Positions 51,101-63,262 of a stretch of DNA of 64,000 nucleotides are shown one piece after another. This DNA comes from Chondrus crispus. Lineage: Eukaryota; Rhodophyta; Florideophyceae; Gigartinales; Gigartinaceae. The position numbers and the translations under genes were made by a program. The stretch covers positions 1 through 64,000 of the forward strand of contig NW_005179136.1 of assembly GCF_000350225.1 (NCBI RefSeq), read 5' to 3'. Each line of letters opens with the position of its first letter. Position 1 is the stretch's first letter. The notes beneath the pieces are model-generated. The model saw only the letters and a list, made by a program, of their open reading frames with translations. It was not told the DNA's origin and ran no database searches.

Positions 51101-53114
51101 ACTGCTATACCAACGAAGGCGCAGCAGAGCGGTGCGCACCAAAGTCTTGCTCAAGTTGACATAAAATGTGGTGACATGTCACTGTAGACACGATCCCCGG
51201 AAGAGGGGACAAACACTTTCCCGATACATTGCCCTTGAAATATAGTTATAGTTCGGAGCATACCTGTAGCGATGGCACTACTGGAGAGATGGCACTATAT
51301 AGGAGGCCCATACAGATCTAATTGGGGGACAACCACACTGTTAAAATCCTGTAAAACACAACTAAAATGTAGAATTTCAATCTTTTAGCACTCCAGAAGC
51401 ATAATACATTTACATCTTCCAGAAATTTGTTATGAACGCCTGTCGTGCATCACGTCTCTTAGCATGAGCCCCGGCAGAGATGAAGGCCCGTTTGGCTTTC
51501 CTCAATTGCATTGCCGCGGCCGATGCATCACTTGTATGCTGGAAATTTCAAGTCGTCAAACATATCGGATAGGTTCAACGAATTGGGGACCGGTAACAAC
51601 GCCCTCCTTAATCGCCATAATCGTCATTAGAGTTCGTTTGGCTATTATTAGGGGCACCCCAGCTCTAATGCATCGTCCATGGTATCATTCAAAACACCCT
51701 TGTGGACAATACTCTGCTTCTCGACTTCAATCTACACCTCAACTGCACCACTGCTTAATCGTTCATCTCTTTATACTGCTACCAGATACGTCTCACAATT
51801 CTTCATGAATAGACGTGTCATCATTGATGTGATGGTGTGCAGCACGCTTTGGTCCATTGTCGCCCGATTGCTGCGAGTTTTCTTGTGCGTCGCAGCCACA
51901 TTAGTTTTCATTTACAACCGCATTATGCATGCTTTAATTCAGGACCGAACGGTCGTTTACTGTGTGACCTATCTCCAGGTGTCCAAAACCACGTTCGTGA
52001 AATTGAGCATGCGGGGATGGCACCCTTCTCCAATACCTTTCGTACCCCTCTTTTTCCCCTTACTTATCTCCGGGTTTTCAGCTCAGTGCTTTATGTCCAT
52101 AAAGATATGCTTGATTACGTAATACTGATAATTGCTCTTCCGTGACGAAACAATTCCCCAGCCCCTATGTTGATGAACAGCGGTGCAGTTAGGTGGATCT
52201 GTAACAATAGATATTTTTCAGTGTGGTTAACGAAATTGGTGCCGCGAGAACTACAGTTCTCCATGAGGAGGACAACGGGATTGGACGTTTTGCTTCGAAC
52301 GAAAGCTATAAAAACATTGGTAACCAAATTTGGAATGTCACTCAGTCGGATCATACGTTGCGCTGACTGAAATACTGCACAATTGGTTTCCGCAGCTTAA
52401 CGCATCTGGGATTCACTGGCTTTCCACTAAGTGCCATCGGAGACTTGCATGTTCCCTATGCATTGATATCCACCCAGGCAGTGATATTATCCTTGGCGTT
52501 CATTGTTTTGGTGTCACGTACAGACTTCTTACCCTCATTCGTACAAATGTATGTTCTGCGAGGAAGAAATGTGAACCAAAATCCCGTCTCATTAACAATA
52601 TATATTTTTTGCTGGTTCATACTGGCGAAGTTTTTCACGCAAGGCTGCAATATCAGCAGTACCTCTAGACACATCAACGCTTCCAGCCTCGCTATGGTGG
52701 GCTACAAGACGCAGCGAATGACGCATTATGAGTATATCCGTTCATCCACGAGAAGCTGTAAAGTGTTGTGGCGTGCTTGCTTCGTCCATAGAAATGTCTT
52801 TTTTGAAGTTCTTCGTTCAAGCCCAATACTTTAGTTGCAGTAATGGAATTAGTGAGAGGCACCTTGGCAGAGTGAGATTCCAATTCTTGTTACACAATGC
52901 ACCCAAGAAATAAGGTATATATATCGATAACCATAGTTAATGGGTAAAATTGGGAATAATATGGCGCAGTCCGTACAGAGTGCTTCGCCAGACCTGAAAT
53001 GAGCTACTACTTAACGGGTTAGGAACAGGACTCGGTGAAATGTAAGCACAAAAACGAAGGAACGCCCCATCAAACTGAAAGGTAATCGACACCGTCGAAT
53101 TCGAGCGAAAGTCC
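51101..53114. other. No supported gene
   Basis: Plus-strand frames of 100-150 codons (51679-52122, 51837-52145, 52445-52834) overlap in different phases and show no motif. The longest is hydrophobic. Confidence 0.35.
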
Positions 53115-53794
53115 TGTAGCATAAACACCCTCACGGAGAAGGGTGTTTGCTCACAGCTCGACGGAGACTCCGGATCGCCGGAAGACGGGGAAAGGAAGCA
53201 CCACCAGCTATCGGAACCGGTCGAGCCCGGGTACCGTGGTAGAGCGGGATCGAAGGTGGTCGCGCGTGCGTATGAGCGGATCAACGCCTCGACGCCCCGG
53301 CGCGGTGGTGGGTAACGATCCAGTAGCGACGGGCAGAGGCGGATCCGGCTCGGCGCGCGCGACCACTACCCGCCGGGTTCCGTACTAGGCTGACGCGAAC
53401 GTCGATCGCGTAGTCTAGAATAAGCCAGCGGAACTTAGGTGGGAGGTTCTGGACAAGCCCGTGCTTGTCCTCTCCCCTCCGCTGTCGGTCGGCTCGTATT
53501 TAAAGTATATAATAACCTATCATAACACTACAGTACCGATGTACTGTAGTGACGTACTGTAGTGCAGGTCGGCATGCACTGTAATACAGTCAGTCGTCGT
53601 GGCTGACAGTACACGTGGTACCCGTGTGTGCGCGCGCGCTTCGTGCGCCTAGTCCACGTGTGCACGTGCGCCGGGGGGCACACGTGGACACGCGCGGTGG
53701 TCCTGTAGAGCGTCGGGCTCTACAGTAACTAAATCAATCTTGATCTAATCTAAAGCAAAATCTAGTAAATTCCCCAGGGGGGGGTTACGCTACA
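53115..53794 (-). repeat. Solo LTR (680 bp) of the chromovirus-like family
   Basis: TGTAGCATAAACACCC at the start and GGGGTTACGCTACA at the end. Internal blocks match the LTRs at 1922 and 62488 (GGAAGACGGG, GTGGTAGAGCGG, GGACAAGC..GTGCTTGTCC, paired TGTAGAGC/GCTCTACAGTA). Flanking AGTCC (53110-53114 and 53795-53799) is a perfect 5-bp target duplication, so this is a solo LTR left by LTR-LTR recombination. Confidence 0.93.
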
Positions 53795-54058
53795 AGTCCC
53801 ATGTTGGCAAACGCAAACCGTCTACTCCTGAGGCACTCTGATCCAGTTTTGTATCACAGTGGAGGGTAATCGGAATCGATCACCACTCCCGACTGCACGT
53901 GCTCCGAAAGCCGACGATTGTGGGTGGACATCGTTTCGTTATGATCCATATACTGTTGTGTGGAACACCGCAAGGCGTAGTATCGAGTAACTCGTCTTGT
54001 CAAGTTTTGGTACGAAGTGAGGATGTGAAGAGGATAATTTGTGTTTTGAGGCAGGAAC
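53795..54058. other. No supported gene
   Basis: Short stretch between the solo LTR and the next ORF, with no motif. The solo LTR may have landed in the upstream part of that ORF's gene. Confidence 0.3.
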
Positions 54059-54439
54059 TTGCGCAGACCGTATCGGCGCATGGGAAAGGAACTTGTTTTT
54101 ATTCACACTCCCGAAAAAGCCGTGTGGATGACGGAAGCAGCTTCGAAAGCGAAGAGAGACGTGCTCGGCCTTGCGATGACAGCTTTAGATGGCCATGGAC
54201 GTGCTCGTAAGAAAGCCTCGTCGTCCGTCTCAGGCGTACGCCAATAGGTGGAGCTTGAAAGTTTTGGAAGATCGTTGCCAGATGCTGACTTGACGCCTAT
54301 TCAATTTGAACGTGAGCGTCTTCAACTCCAAGGCGATCAATTGGAGTGGATGACAGTGGCAAGGGAGAAAGATCGTGGGATCGATGCTTGGAGCGCAAAG
54401 CTCCAAACGAACTTGACTTCAACAAGATGGAGATCATGA
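54059..54439 (+). pseudogene. Hypothetical helical ORF with one in-frame stop
   Basis: Two plus-strand frames in the same phase, separated only by a TAG at 54245-54247. The second has a long helix (FERERLQLQGDQLEWMTVAR), like the coiled-coil tail of transposon-associated Myb/NAM-like proteins. No diagnostic motif. Probably a decayed transposon-associated protein. Confidence 0.35.
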
Positions 54440-54753
54440 TAGAGGCCATCGCGCGTAAACATTAGAGAGGAATAAATTTTAATGCATTCAAGTGCTCTTC
54501 TGAAGGAAATAGCAAGTTGCAACTTTCGCCAAGAAAACCCTTGTCAAAACATTTACGAGATGCTGATCCCGCCCGTCTTGTTCATTAACTGACCATTGCA
54601 ACTCCCTGTACTTCATTAGGAAGAATATTTGTGGCTCAAGTACGAATCAAGAGACGGAGGCTTGCATAACAATATTGCGAAATATTGTTAGAATACACAC
54701 AGTTGCGAAAATTGGCCAGCAGCATCGCGGCCAGCTACAGTGCACCAACCAGA
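54440..54753. other. No supported gene
   Basis: AT-rich, featureless, ending at the palindrome. Confidence 0.4.
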
Positions 54754-54811
54754 CACTCGCTAGTCCGCATCTTCCGGAGATATATCTCCGGAAGATGCGG
54801 ACTAGCGAGTG
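54754..54811. repeat. 58-bp perfect palindrome
   Basis: The 29-nt arm CACTCGCTAG...CCGGAGATA (54754-54782) is followed with no spacer by its exact reverse complement (54783-54811). It could be a hairpin or cruciform site, a terminator-like hairpin, or an inverted micro-duplication. Confidence 0.93.
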
Positions 54812-55739
54812 AACTATAGGTCATCGTAGATCAGTAAAGCGAAACGTATTTAAAACCCATTCCACAACAACCCTCATTGAAAGACTTTTGATAGTATGTC
54901 AATCGCGACCTTTGAAAGGAGACCGCCAGAAAGGTGCGTTCGTTATAATCTGAAACTCCATATAGACGGCACTGGAAACCATTCACAACCATGAGCTCCT
55001 CCAACTATTCATCGAGTCCGCTTCTACAGTAAAGCGTCCAATCATGCCGCCTGCCCTTCATGGGATCGGCAGCGTGATGAACCCATCCAGGGCCTTAACT
55101 GCTTGATTGAGGGCGTGATTGCATTTATGTCCATTCTAAGCTACTTTTTGAACGTTGTGACCACACACCCGAGCTATTACGTTTATAATACCATCGATAA
55201 ACCAATACAATTAGGTAGTACGTGGTACTTTTATTTAATAGCATCCAAGTAGATTGGTGCTCGATTGCAAAGAGGAATCAATTGGTCCCGTTCCCAGTGT
55301 ACCACGAGTGTCCAATATCTGCTCTATACCTTCCCAGCATATTCACTGAGCTGCACGCCATGCCGTCCAAAAAGCAACTCCATATCCCGCCATTTGCTGG
55401 GATTGGTTGGACGCCTAAGTATGACGCATGTCACCAGCAGAGGACTGCGCGCGTATCTGCTCCGTTTCATAATCAATGTATCCCAACCACAGAAGTCCTT
55501 ATCATGAAATTTCTAGCTTCGTGAATCTAAAAAGAGACAGAAAACAAAAATCAGTTCCAGCTTTGAAGTTGAAAGAGAACTCGGAGAGTGACATGGGGTT
55601 TTTTCCACTCAGACACTGGAAAAATTCATGCTGCAGCGCGTTGTATCCTTAGAAATAGAAAAGGAGCGCCCCTGTGCTTCCAGTCTCCAATTGCCGAAGG
55701 AGGAGGCGACGACGTGAAATTTGACAGTAAAATCGAGGT
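54812..55739. other. No supported gene
   Basis: Short motif-less ORFs (for example 55222-55524). Confidence 0.35.
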
Positions 55740-55786
55740 CTGAAAAACTTGCCGCAAAAGTTCCTTAACCACTAAGCCAGAGGCGC
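55740..55786 (-). ncRNA. tRNA-like 5' half (possible tRNA relic or SINE head)
   Basis: On the minus strand from 55786: GCGCCTCTGGCTTAGTGG fits an acceptor strand plus a box A-like D-arm. Then AACTT-TTGCGGC-AAGTT forms a perfect 5-bp anticodon-type stem with a 7-nt loop (anticodon GCG). A convincing T-arm/box B and a 3' acceptor strand are not found, so it is not a complete tRNA. Confidence 0.3.
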
Positions 55787-56009
55787 TGGCCTCTTGGTTT
55801 TCCCTTGGCCGCGCTCACTATTTCAGCAAATTATGCAAAAACATTGAGGTGGATATTGCAGTCAGACATGGTGACGACACGAAGACCAATAATTCGTATT
55901 TTTGTAAAGGGATTAGATTTGCTCCTTCCTGATCCCAATCCACTAATCGACGAGAAGTACCCACTTCTACTGATGGGCCGGAGAACGCGGCAAATATATG
56001 TGACCTGAT
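55787..56009. other. No confident gene; possible retroelement upstream sequence
   Basis: A 67-codon plus ORF (55805-56008) leads toward the protease-like region and may be part of the same decayed retroelement. Confidence 0.3.
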
Positions 56010-57136
56010 ATGCACTCCCCCTGTTTTGGAGCCCCCGCCAGAGAGGTATATGCACGGATGCGGAATGAATTTCTGAGTGCGAAAATGACCGTAAGCTGGC
56101 GGACACTAACGATTCCTGATACAAAAGGCCTCTCTACGTCTATTTCTCTTGACCTTGTGCCTGGTAGCGCGCCGTTAATTGTTGGTATGGATGTCTGAGC
56201 CTACTACAAGACTTCTAACCTTGGCAAGCAAAAGTATATCAAAATGAGGCGACTTACGGACAGGCAAGAAATCTGCTTCTCAAAATACCTTGTAAAGCAC
56301 GACACCGGCCACCGGTTAGAAATATCTCCCCATCCGAAGTCAAAAGTCTCGACACTACTTAGCAGTGCACACACAACGGCGAAAGAGCTCAGCCTGCGTC
56401 CCTCAGAAATATTCACAGTAAACGTATTCTGTTGGTGGTGACGCAGGAATAATGAATGTGAAAATGAGAGCGTCAATAGAGACAGTCATTCAGGCCTGCG
56501 AGAGATGTGTCAAGAACGGAAAACCAAACTTTCAAGAAAGGTTTCCCTCTCCCATGTTGATGAAGCTTTTAATCAAGAGTTACAAATGTACTTTCAATAC
56601 GTAGTGCTGCGAGGGGCTCGACAAACAGTAGGGAATATGACAGACACAGGAACGAGTTACTCGGAGTTGTTTCTAGCCACGGACAAATGCATGAAGACTA
56701 TCATACATGCCATCGAGAGCAGTTGGGTATTAAGCATGGGGCTCCACTTGCAATTTCCGCATATGACGCATATAATCGCAGACCACTTCGTAATTGTCTC
56801 ATTTCGTACGGTGTAAAATTCAAACCTAGACGAGCCAGAAGACACAACAAATTAGGTATTGTGGAAAGAAAGAATGGCGCGATCAAGTCCATCACGAGTG
56901 AACTGTATGACGAGCGTAGTGATTCATTGACAGAAAACCTCGTATCTCCTGCATCTTTACCTAATATGTTTTCGGGGAACGGGCTCTTAAGCTTCTTTGA
57001 GCCTGCCCGGGGATGCCGGCCGGCTATCCTGGACATACCTAAAACTCTGGTGACGGAAGATATCTTGAAAGCACATCGCCAACAAGTTTCCACTGGAACT
57101 ATTCAACGCTTCCTTAACTCTATTGCACCGCGGTAA
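56010..57136 (+). pseudogene. Decayed retroelement protease-integrase
   Basis: The first frame ends SAPLIVGMDV, like the second retropepsin motif before pol. After a TGA the same phase runs on. In a shifted phase, VSLSHVDEAFNQELQMYFQYV and NMTDTGTSYSEL match an integrase core, with Tyr where the first catalytic Asp (xDF) is expected. A further shift gives RPLRNCLISYGVKF and ARRHNKLGIVERKNGAIKS, the GI...P...HNKxGxVER catalytic-Glu region. No RT was recognised downstream. The superfamily is uncertain. Confidence 0.6.
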
Positions 57137-58832
57137 CTCGGAAAGACATGTTTAATTATGGTGAGCCCGTTTGGATTCATTACTGCTCTTTCAGACAAAA
57201 CAAACTAGTAGAGGGGATCCGTGGCACAATAGAACCTTCTGAAGATCATATTATTGTTTCTCCCCGTTCGGGCCGAGGCCCCCCATGAGAGTATCTTATC
57301 TGGATGTCAGATTCGCCCTTCAGAGTGCGCTGACAGTGGAACTTTTGAAATGCTCCTTCGAGACCGAACTTTTTCACAGACACAGACCGACTCCAGGAGA
57401 GACCCTGCAGGACACTGAAGATACACTCAACAGCGCTACTATGTCTAAACACGCATCTGATTTGCTGAAAGCAACAGATCCCGAATGAGCCAAAGTGATT
57501 CAAGACGAATCACCTTCAAGTACACCATTTACCGTACCCTGCTACAATTTCGGGTCTCCCTCTTCTGGGAGGTCTACAAAATATTCTCGACCTGATGTAG
57601 ATAAGGCCAGAAGGCGAAATCTCTTTGCCGTAGCTTCCATTTTTTGCGATGAGAGAGGAGCGATATTGAAATGTACGCGAAGGGCATAGGAGAAACTGGA
57701 GATGTGATAAAAGAGCATGACTGTGCATCGTGATAATGCGAGAGAGTTACAACAAATACATAATGCTATTGGAGCATCGCAAGCCAGTGCTTCACATATA
57801 TATTTTGCTCCAACTTGGATATTGCAAGATGACTCGGCAACGGAGCATCAGGCAAAGTGGAGTGTGGCGTATTTGGAATCCCAAATACGACTCAATCCAG
57901 AACACTTAAGTTTAAGATAGCATGGTACCACGGAATGTAATTTTCATAAGCTCATACGTGGTTTACAAAGTCAAAGGTTGATAAAGGGGGTTCGCGTACT
58001 CTAAAAGCGCGGATCTTTTCATATGGAAATCACGACGAAATGAAAAACGATATCGGGGAAAGACTCGTCCAATGCGCCACCTTTTATAATCCAGCTTGTA
58101 CTTTCACTAGTTTCCTTGGCACTCATAATTGGTACAGCCAATATTAGGGGTGTTTTTCTACAGAGTGGTCCTATAATCGGGATCTTTTCGTAAGGCCTCC
58201 CCGTGAAGGGCCTGGCGTGTGTACTATTCTATGGAAGCCGCCTAAAATTCCCTACAGAATCGCAGACGCTGAAAGGCAGTGACAGGTTGTAGTAGAACAA
58301 TAGATGTCGACAAAAGCCGGCCTAGTGTCAAGACGACCGGCAATTTGCCTGATATGAGATCAAATGCTCTACAGTAAAATTTAAACAAAATTTAAGATTT
58401 TCGCAAGTATAGAACAAAAGGAGCACAATTTTTACGAAGTAGAACTTTGTAAGACTATAAAGACAACTGTAAACGACTAGTTAGTAACTGACAAGCCATC
58501 TCAGTGGTCCGCAAGGATCGCTGAGTCTTAGAGGCCGGGGTTCAACTTCTCGCTGAGCACTTTAGTGGTCGAAAAATCCCTTCCGGGATCTCGATGGTTC
58601 TTGTTTGTGACCTGCCGTCCAGGACGCTTTATAGCGCCCACTCGAACATGAGATTGAATACGGCGACATCTCATAAAGGGGCATTCCGACACGGTTGCAG
58701 GTCTTCCAAGCAAGTCTTAGACGCAGGATAGAACCATAGGGGGCAAAACGAGTTTTTTTATCTCTTTTTGCTCTAGTTTACTCAAATGCTGACCAATTTA
58801 GTTAGTTTTCATGGCCGAGAACGCTTTAAGCA
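57137..58832. other. No supported gene
   Basis: Short plus frames to about 57920 may be further decayed retroelement sequence. 57921-58832 has nothing recognisable. GGGGGCAAAACGAG at 58740 is not a convincing piggyBac end. Confidence 0.35.
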
Positions 58833-60920
58833 CTAGTAGTACTTACCATTGTAAGTAAGATCGTGACGTTCGTCGACATGTTTCTTAAAACAGTCACGCC
58901 CAGTCTGGTGATGACAAAGGTATACTTCTTTGTCAAAATATACCTTGCAGGCTGACTTTTTTGTACCTTTGCAAATATTGCATCTGGATTGATAAAGAGC
59001 ACAAGTCTCTTCGCCGGATGCGCTTCTTCGCTTGAGAGTGGTTGGAGTTAGGTGAGTACCAATTCCACTGCCAAACCCAACATCTTCATCTTCAACAGCA
59101 CTGTCTGGTTCTCGCTGACGTAACGATATACGATCATACTTGTTATCAATCAACTGGTCAGCAAGCTCACAATAAAACTGATTTGGAGACATCTAAGAAC
59201 CATCCCCTTTTGCACCTGCATACAGTTTCCATGCATCCACAATGTAAATGGCCAATAAAGAAGTGTTGACACGCATAGACCACTCCTTGACTTCGAACTT
59301 CTTTTCCAAGCCGAGATCATACTGACGAGATCTGTTGTGGCGGTCAATCTGAGAGCAAGTTTCATAATACTGCTCGCAGACTGAGGGAATACGGATAGAC
59401 AATTTCTCTTTTCTTGTCACGCCATGACGTGTACGCCATCTCTCGCGGTAGAATGGAGTTCCTTCGTTGGATGTTCCGACAGAACTAATAAAGTATCTGC
59501 GGTCTCGGTCCACCCACATCACTGCCATAAGATGAGGCCCGGCCACCGGCTTCGAAACTAGTGTGATGTGCTCTCCCTTTTCAGCAATCTCCAGATGAGA
59601 TAGATATTTCATCCGATATTTCTTGGTAGATGTCTTCACCACACCTGTGAATCTAAGACCTTTCTGATAAATTGATTCAGCCGTGTGGACAGAAGCAAAG
59701 TATGAATCCGCGCAGACAACACGATTGGTGTGAAACCATGGCTGTAACAACCTCAAAGTCACTGCGGTTCCGTGTAAGTGGTCACTTTCAAAATCCTTTA
59801 TAGAAGTCTCCTCAGCTGAGACGACGTTCTCAATTCTTATTATGATTCCACTTTTTCCACATGCAGCAGTCTTCAACTCACAGCCATTCCCGGGTTTTCG
59901 GTCCATGGCCACATAATGAGGAAGACTGGTTTCAATCCAATCTCCTCCAAGTCCATACCAGCGTGACATACTCTCATAAACGCAGATGTTCTGTGATGGA
60001 ATCACATGTGATGCTCTGTGATCATTGATTACGACCATGAAGTCCCTGATCATACCCCATCTGTCATTTTAGTCAGCTAGAAAGCTGAACGTAACATTCT
60101 GACGAAGCTCCTCGAATCTTCTGCGGGACATGATGTTTCCGAATTGAGGTTGCGGGAGATATTTGCTGGTTTCCTGTGAGCTCCAAAGAGACCTTCTGGA
60201 GCTGAATTCAATCCGAGTCATAAGGATTAGCACCCCGAAAAACTTCAAAAATTCATCTCTTGTAGTCAAGCAAAGTCCCCTTGATTCCATTGCAACGTTG
60301 GTGTAGGAAACCATTAATGCCAAGTGCTCCTGTGGAAACTTCCACATGAAGTAGTGCATGGGATGCATTTGAGATAAACTGTGACCACGGGATATAATCT
60401 CATCAATCGGTCCAATCACCTTCCATCTTCTCGGCGGTATCATACCATTTAAATGCATCGTGACTTCCTCACGCTTCCAGGCCCGGCCGTGGACATTCAT
60501 GAGGCCATCTTGGGAATCCATTTCGTTACTCTCGGAGATCCTCGTACTCGGGCTGAGTGCTCCTTCCAGTGGCGTCACGCGGTCCTCTGTAGGCTCTGGT
60601 CGCGCATAATGTTCAGTTGCTTGATGGATATGATCTTCAGGACCGTCATCGATCAGATCCATCACTTCACCAGCCTTGATGTTAGCTATGCGAAGCGTGA
60701 CTTCCTTGACGCCATCTGATAATTCCCATTTGGCCCTGACTGAAGTGACCCTGCGACCCTTCACTTTGTCAGTTTTCATGACAATGACAGTTCCTGTGAC
60801 CAAATCAATCTTCCAGGAGGCTCCATACATGCGACGACATTTACTCTGAGCTGTGAGCAGTCTTGCACGAGTGTGGACGCGGTTACCTGCAATAATTCGA
60901 GGATCATTGACGCTCACCAT
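58833..60920 (-). pseudogene. PiggyBac transposase, one frame with two stops and lost catalytic Asp
   Basis: A single minus-strand phase of about 695 codons, interrupted only by TAA (60066-60068) and TAG (59193-59195). The N-terminus has a basic domain (MYGASWKIDLVTGTV). The core includes ICVYESMSRWYGLGG, where the family has ICVDES, so the first catalytic Asp is Tyr (codon 59976-59978). It also has VVCADSYFASV (second Asp), MWVDRDRRYF (third Asp) and IDRHNRSRQ. The C-terminal Cys-rich domain reads CNICKGTKK...CHHQTGRDC. These enzymes insert at TTAA. I did not find terminal repeats. Inactive as read. Confidence 0.9.
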
Positions 60921-61520
60921 TTTGAAGAAATTTTAGAGAAGAGGAAGACGAAAGTGTTGATTAGGGAAGACTGGGAATTGAATGTTTTCTCGTTTGCCAA
61001 CGTTTAGTACTCTAGTCGTAAGCTTTCCACTACAGTAGCGATAAATTTCTACAATTATTCGAATTGCAAAAGCCCGCCTAAAAACTGGCCTCTTATGAGG
61101 TCATTTGTCACCTAGACACTAGAGCGAGTGTTTGGTCTACCACAATTGTTCGTGAGACGAGCGGCAAACGTCAGCAGTAATTGTTAAAGTGACGGATGAT
61201 TTTGATTGGTGGATGCGTTGAAGAGATGCAAAGAGTTGCCGATCCGTTGCACAAGCGTTTTGTTGTAGGCAAGGCAGTTATCGACAAAAAGATTTACTTC
61301 GGCGGCTGAGAAGTACAACAGGACAATCCCGGAAATGTAAAGCTATCAATGATACGATATCTGGATCGCTTGAAGCCAATATATATTTCAAGAGCACGTA
61401 CAAAGGAAAGCGATCAGCGAGTATCTTCTTCAGAACTAAGTAGTGCTGGTCACTCGCATGTACGCTGATGTACCTAGGAAACGGCGTTTTGCTACCAGCA
61501 TCGTACATCACATCTGCTAT
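60921..61520. other. No supported gene
   Basis: 5' flank of piggyBac and unremarkable sequence. A minus ORF (61278-61511) may be the decayed end of the copia fragment below. Confidence 0.3.
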
Positions 61521-62142
61521 TCAGCCGATGGTAACTCGGCTGAGAGTGGAACAATTGGTTATGGCAAATGAAATGCTCAAGGAGCTCCTCGAGTTGAAAC
61601 CCTGGATCTCATACCAAGCCGCAGACTGGAGCAATATCTCTAATGTAAGTCCATCAGCTACCATTTGGTCAGTTGGAAAATATTCTAGTGTCACCTTTCC
61701 CACTTCCACGTAGTCCCTTGTCAGTATGATTCGAACGGTTCGAAATGATGGTATCATTGGCGAGTGCAATTACACAAGAAATCTCAACATAAACCTTGAA
61801 AGGTTTGCTGTCAACGAACAGGTCAAATTCTTGCAAAATAATAGATATCTGGAGAGGTTCCTTCACGGCGTGAATTTGTGCTATGTATTCCGCCTCCACA
61901 GATAACGCCACAATGACTGATTTCCGGTTTGAATTCCATGAAACGGGTGTGTCACCAATTTGGAATACATAGCCACTGCGTGATGTTCTTGTCATTGTGT
62001 CTTCCTGCCCAGTCAAAGCCCGTGTGATACAATACATATGGTAGCGGTAGGGTGTTACAGGTGTACAGATGGCATACTCGGATCTGGTTCTGGATCCAAC
62101 CGTGTCGCTGATCCAATCCGAGAGTAGTGGCTGTAAGCCCAC
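61521..62142 (-). pseudogene. Copia RNase H fragment
   Basis: The minus strand gives EDTMTRTSRSGYVFQIGDTPVSW, then ALSVEAEYIAQIHAVKE (the conserved Glu motif), then in another phase RDYVEVGKVTLEYFPTDQMVADGLT. These are consecutive copia RNase H blocks (SGY.F....VSW, LS..EAEY, .V..G.I.L.Y.PT..M.AD.LT). The expected Asp before the first block is not clear. It is unrelated to the copia element at 46-51 kb in strand and sequence. Confidence 0.75.
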
Positions 62143-62487
62143 CCCTTACAGTAGCCAGACTGTAATTATAGTACAGTGTCACCGGCGGTACTTTATCTCT
62201 GGTACGTCCCCACACCCAGGGGTCCCCCTTTTAGGTTGCTTCCTTCCTTCGGGTCGTACGGACGCGTGTCATATTGCGCGATTCCTTTCCTCTTCCCCTT
62301 TCTGACAGGTTGGCTATCCCTACAGCTGTCCTTATTTCCCCGGTTCGCTATCCTTACGGCTATCTGCCCTTCTTTGCCTTTTCCTCTTCTCTGCCCTCTA
62401 CCACAGCTTTCCCGGTCTATGCTGTTGCAGTGTTTCTACTGCGCTGTCCCTGCATGGGACTGGTCTCCCCGGAGAGACTCGGGCTAC
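62143..62487. other. Junction region before LTR, no gene
   Basis: Remains of the copia fragment up to about 62215, then pyrimidine-rich DNA. The base before the LTR is part of GCTAC, the presumed left target copy; its partner lies beyond the window. Confidence 0.4.
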
Positions 62488-63186
62488 TGTAGCATAACCC
62501 CCCTCTGGGGGTTTAAATTAGATTAGATCAAGAACTAGATCAGCTACTGTAGAGCGTCGAGCTCTACAGTACCACCGCGCGTGTCCACGTGTACACCACG
62601 GGGACAACAGACATGCGCATACACGTGCACACGTGTGCAGCGCGCGAACGAAGCGTGCACGCACCACGGGTGATACGTGTACTGTCAGCCTCGACATAGC
62701 TGACAGTATTACAGTGCCGGCCGACCTGCACTACAGTAGCCCACTACAGTACCTTGGTACTGTAGTGTTATGATAGAGTGTTTTGTATATTAAATATGGA
62801 GCGGACCGACGGCGGCGGAGAGGGACAAGCACGGGCTTGTCCTCAACCGACCGCCAAGGTCAGTCCACCCAGCTTATTCTAAACGTCGCCTTCGATCTTC
62901 GCGCGCCTTTAGTCGGAGCCGAGCCGGAGTTACGCGCAGCACGTGAGCGAGCACGGAACCGCCTCCGCCCGTCAGCACTGGTACGTCACCCAGTGCTGCT
63001 CCGGGGCGTCGAGGCGTCGATCCGCTCGTGCGTGCGTGCGTCCCTGCTCGCTCCCGCTCTACCACCGCTACCCGGGCCCGAGCCCGGTTCCGTAGCTGGT
63101 TGGCCCGCTTCACCCCTTCTCCGATCTGGGGTCTACAAGTCGAACTGCGCATACACCTCCAGTCGTCTGGGGGTGTTTATGCTACA
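62488..63186 (+). repeat. 5' LTR (699 bp)
   Basis: TGTAGCATAACCCCCC to GTGTTTATGCTACA. A TATA-like TATTAAATATGG lies at about 62790. Related to the solo LTR at 53115 and to the 611-bp LTRs. Confidence 0.9.
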
Positions 63187-63262
63187 GTGATCTCCCGCCC
63201 TAGAAGACCCCGAGATCTTTCCGAGAAGACTTTCTTTTTCCTCCGCGTCCGTACGCGTTGAG

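Noticed and set aside
51679..52145. 147- and 102-codon plus-strand ORFs, possible membrane protein
   Set aside because: They overlap in different phases, lack conserved motifs and lie in transposon-flanking DNA.
55740..55786. Functional tRNA-Arg(GCG)
   Set aside because: Acceptor 3' strand and T-arm are missing, so only a tRNA-like relic is kept in the list.
58730..58800. GGGGGCAAAACGAG as a piggyBac terminal repeat
   Set aside because: Does not match a TTAA-CCC type end and has no inverted partner upstream of 60920.
14548..60920. Possible reassigned genetic code (TAA/TAG as Gln), because many frames continue past TAA or TAG
   Set aside because: I counted about ten in-frame TAA/TAG against about four in-frame TGA, close to the 2:1 expected by chance, and several genes end naturally at TAA or TAG (for example the acidic end at 16797). 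Decay, splicing or errors explain it.
62488..63186. LTR at 62488 as the 3' LTR of an element to its left
   Set aside because: No purine tract precedes it, a copia fragment abuts it, and a primer-like site and gag follow it, so it is a 5' LTR.
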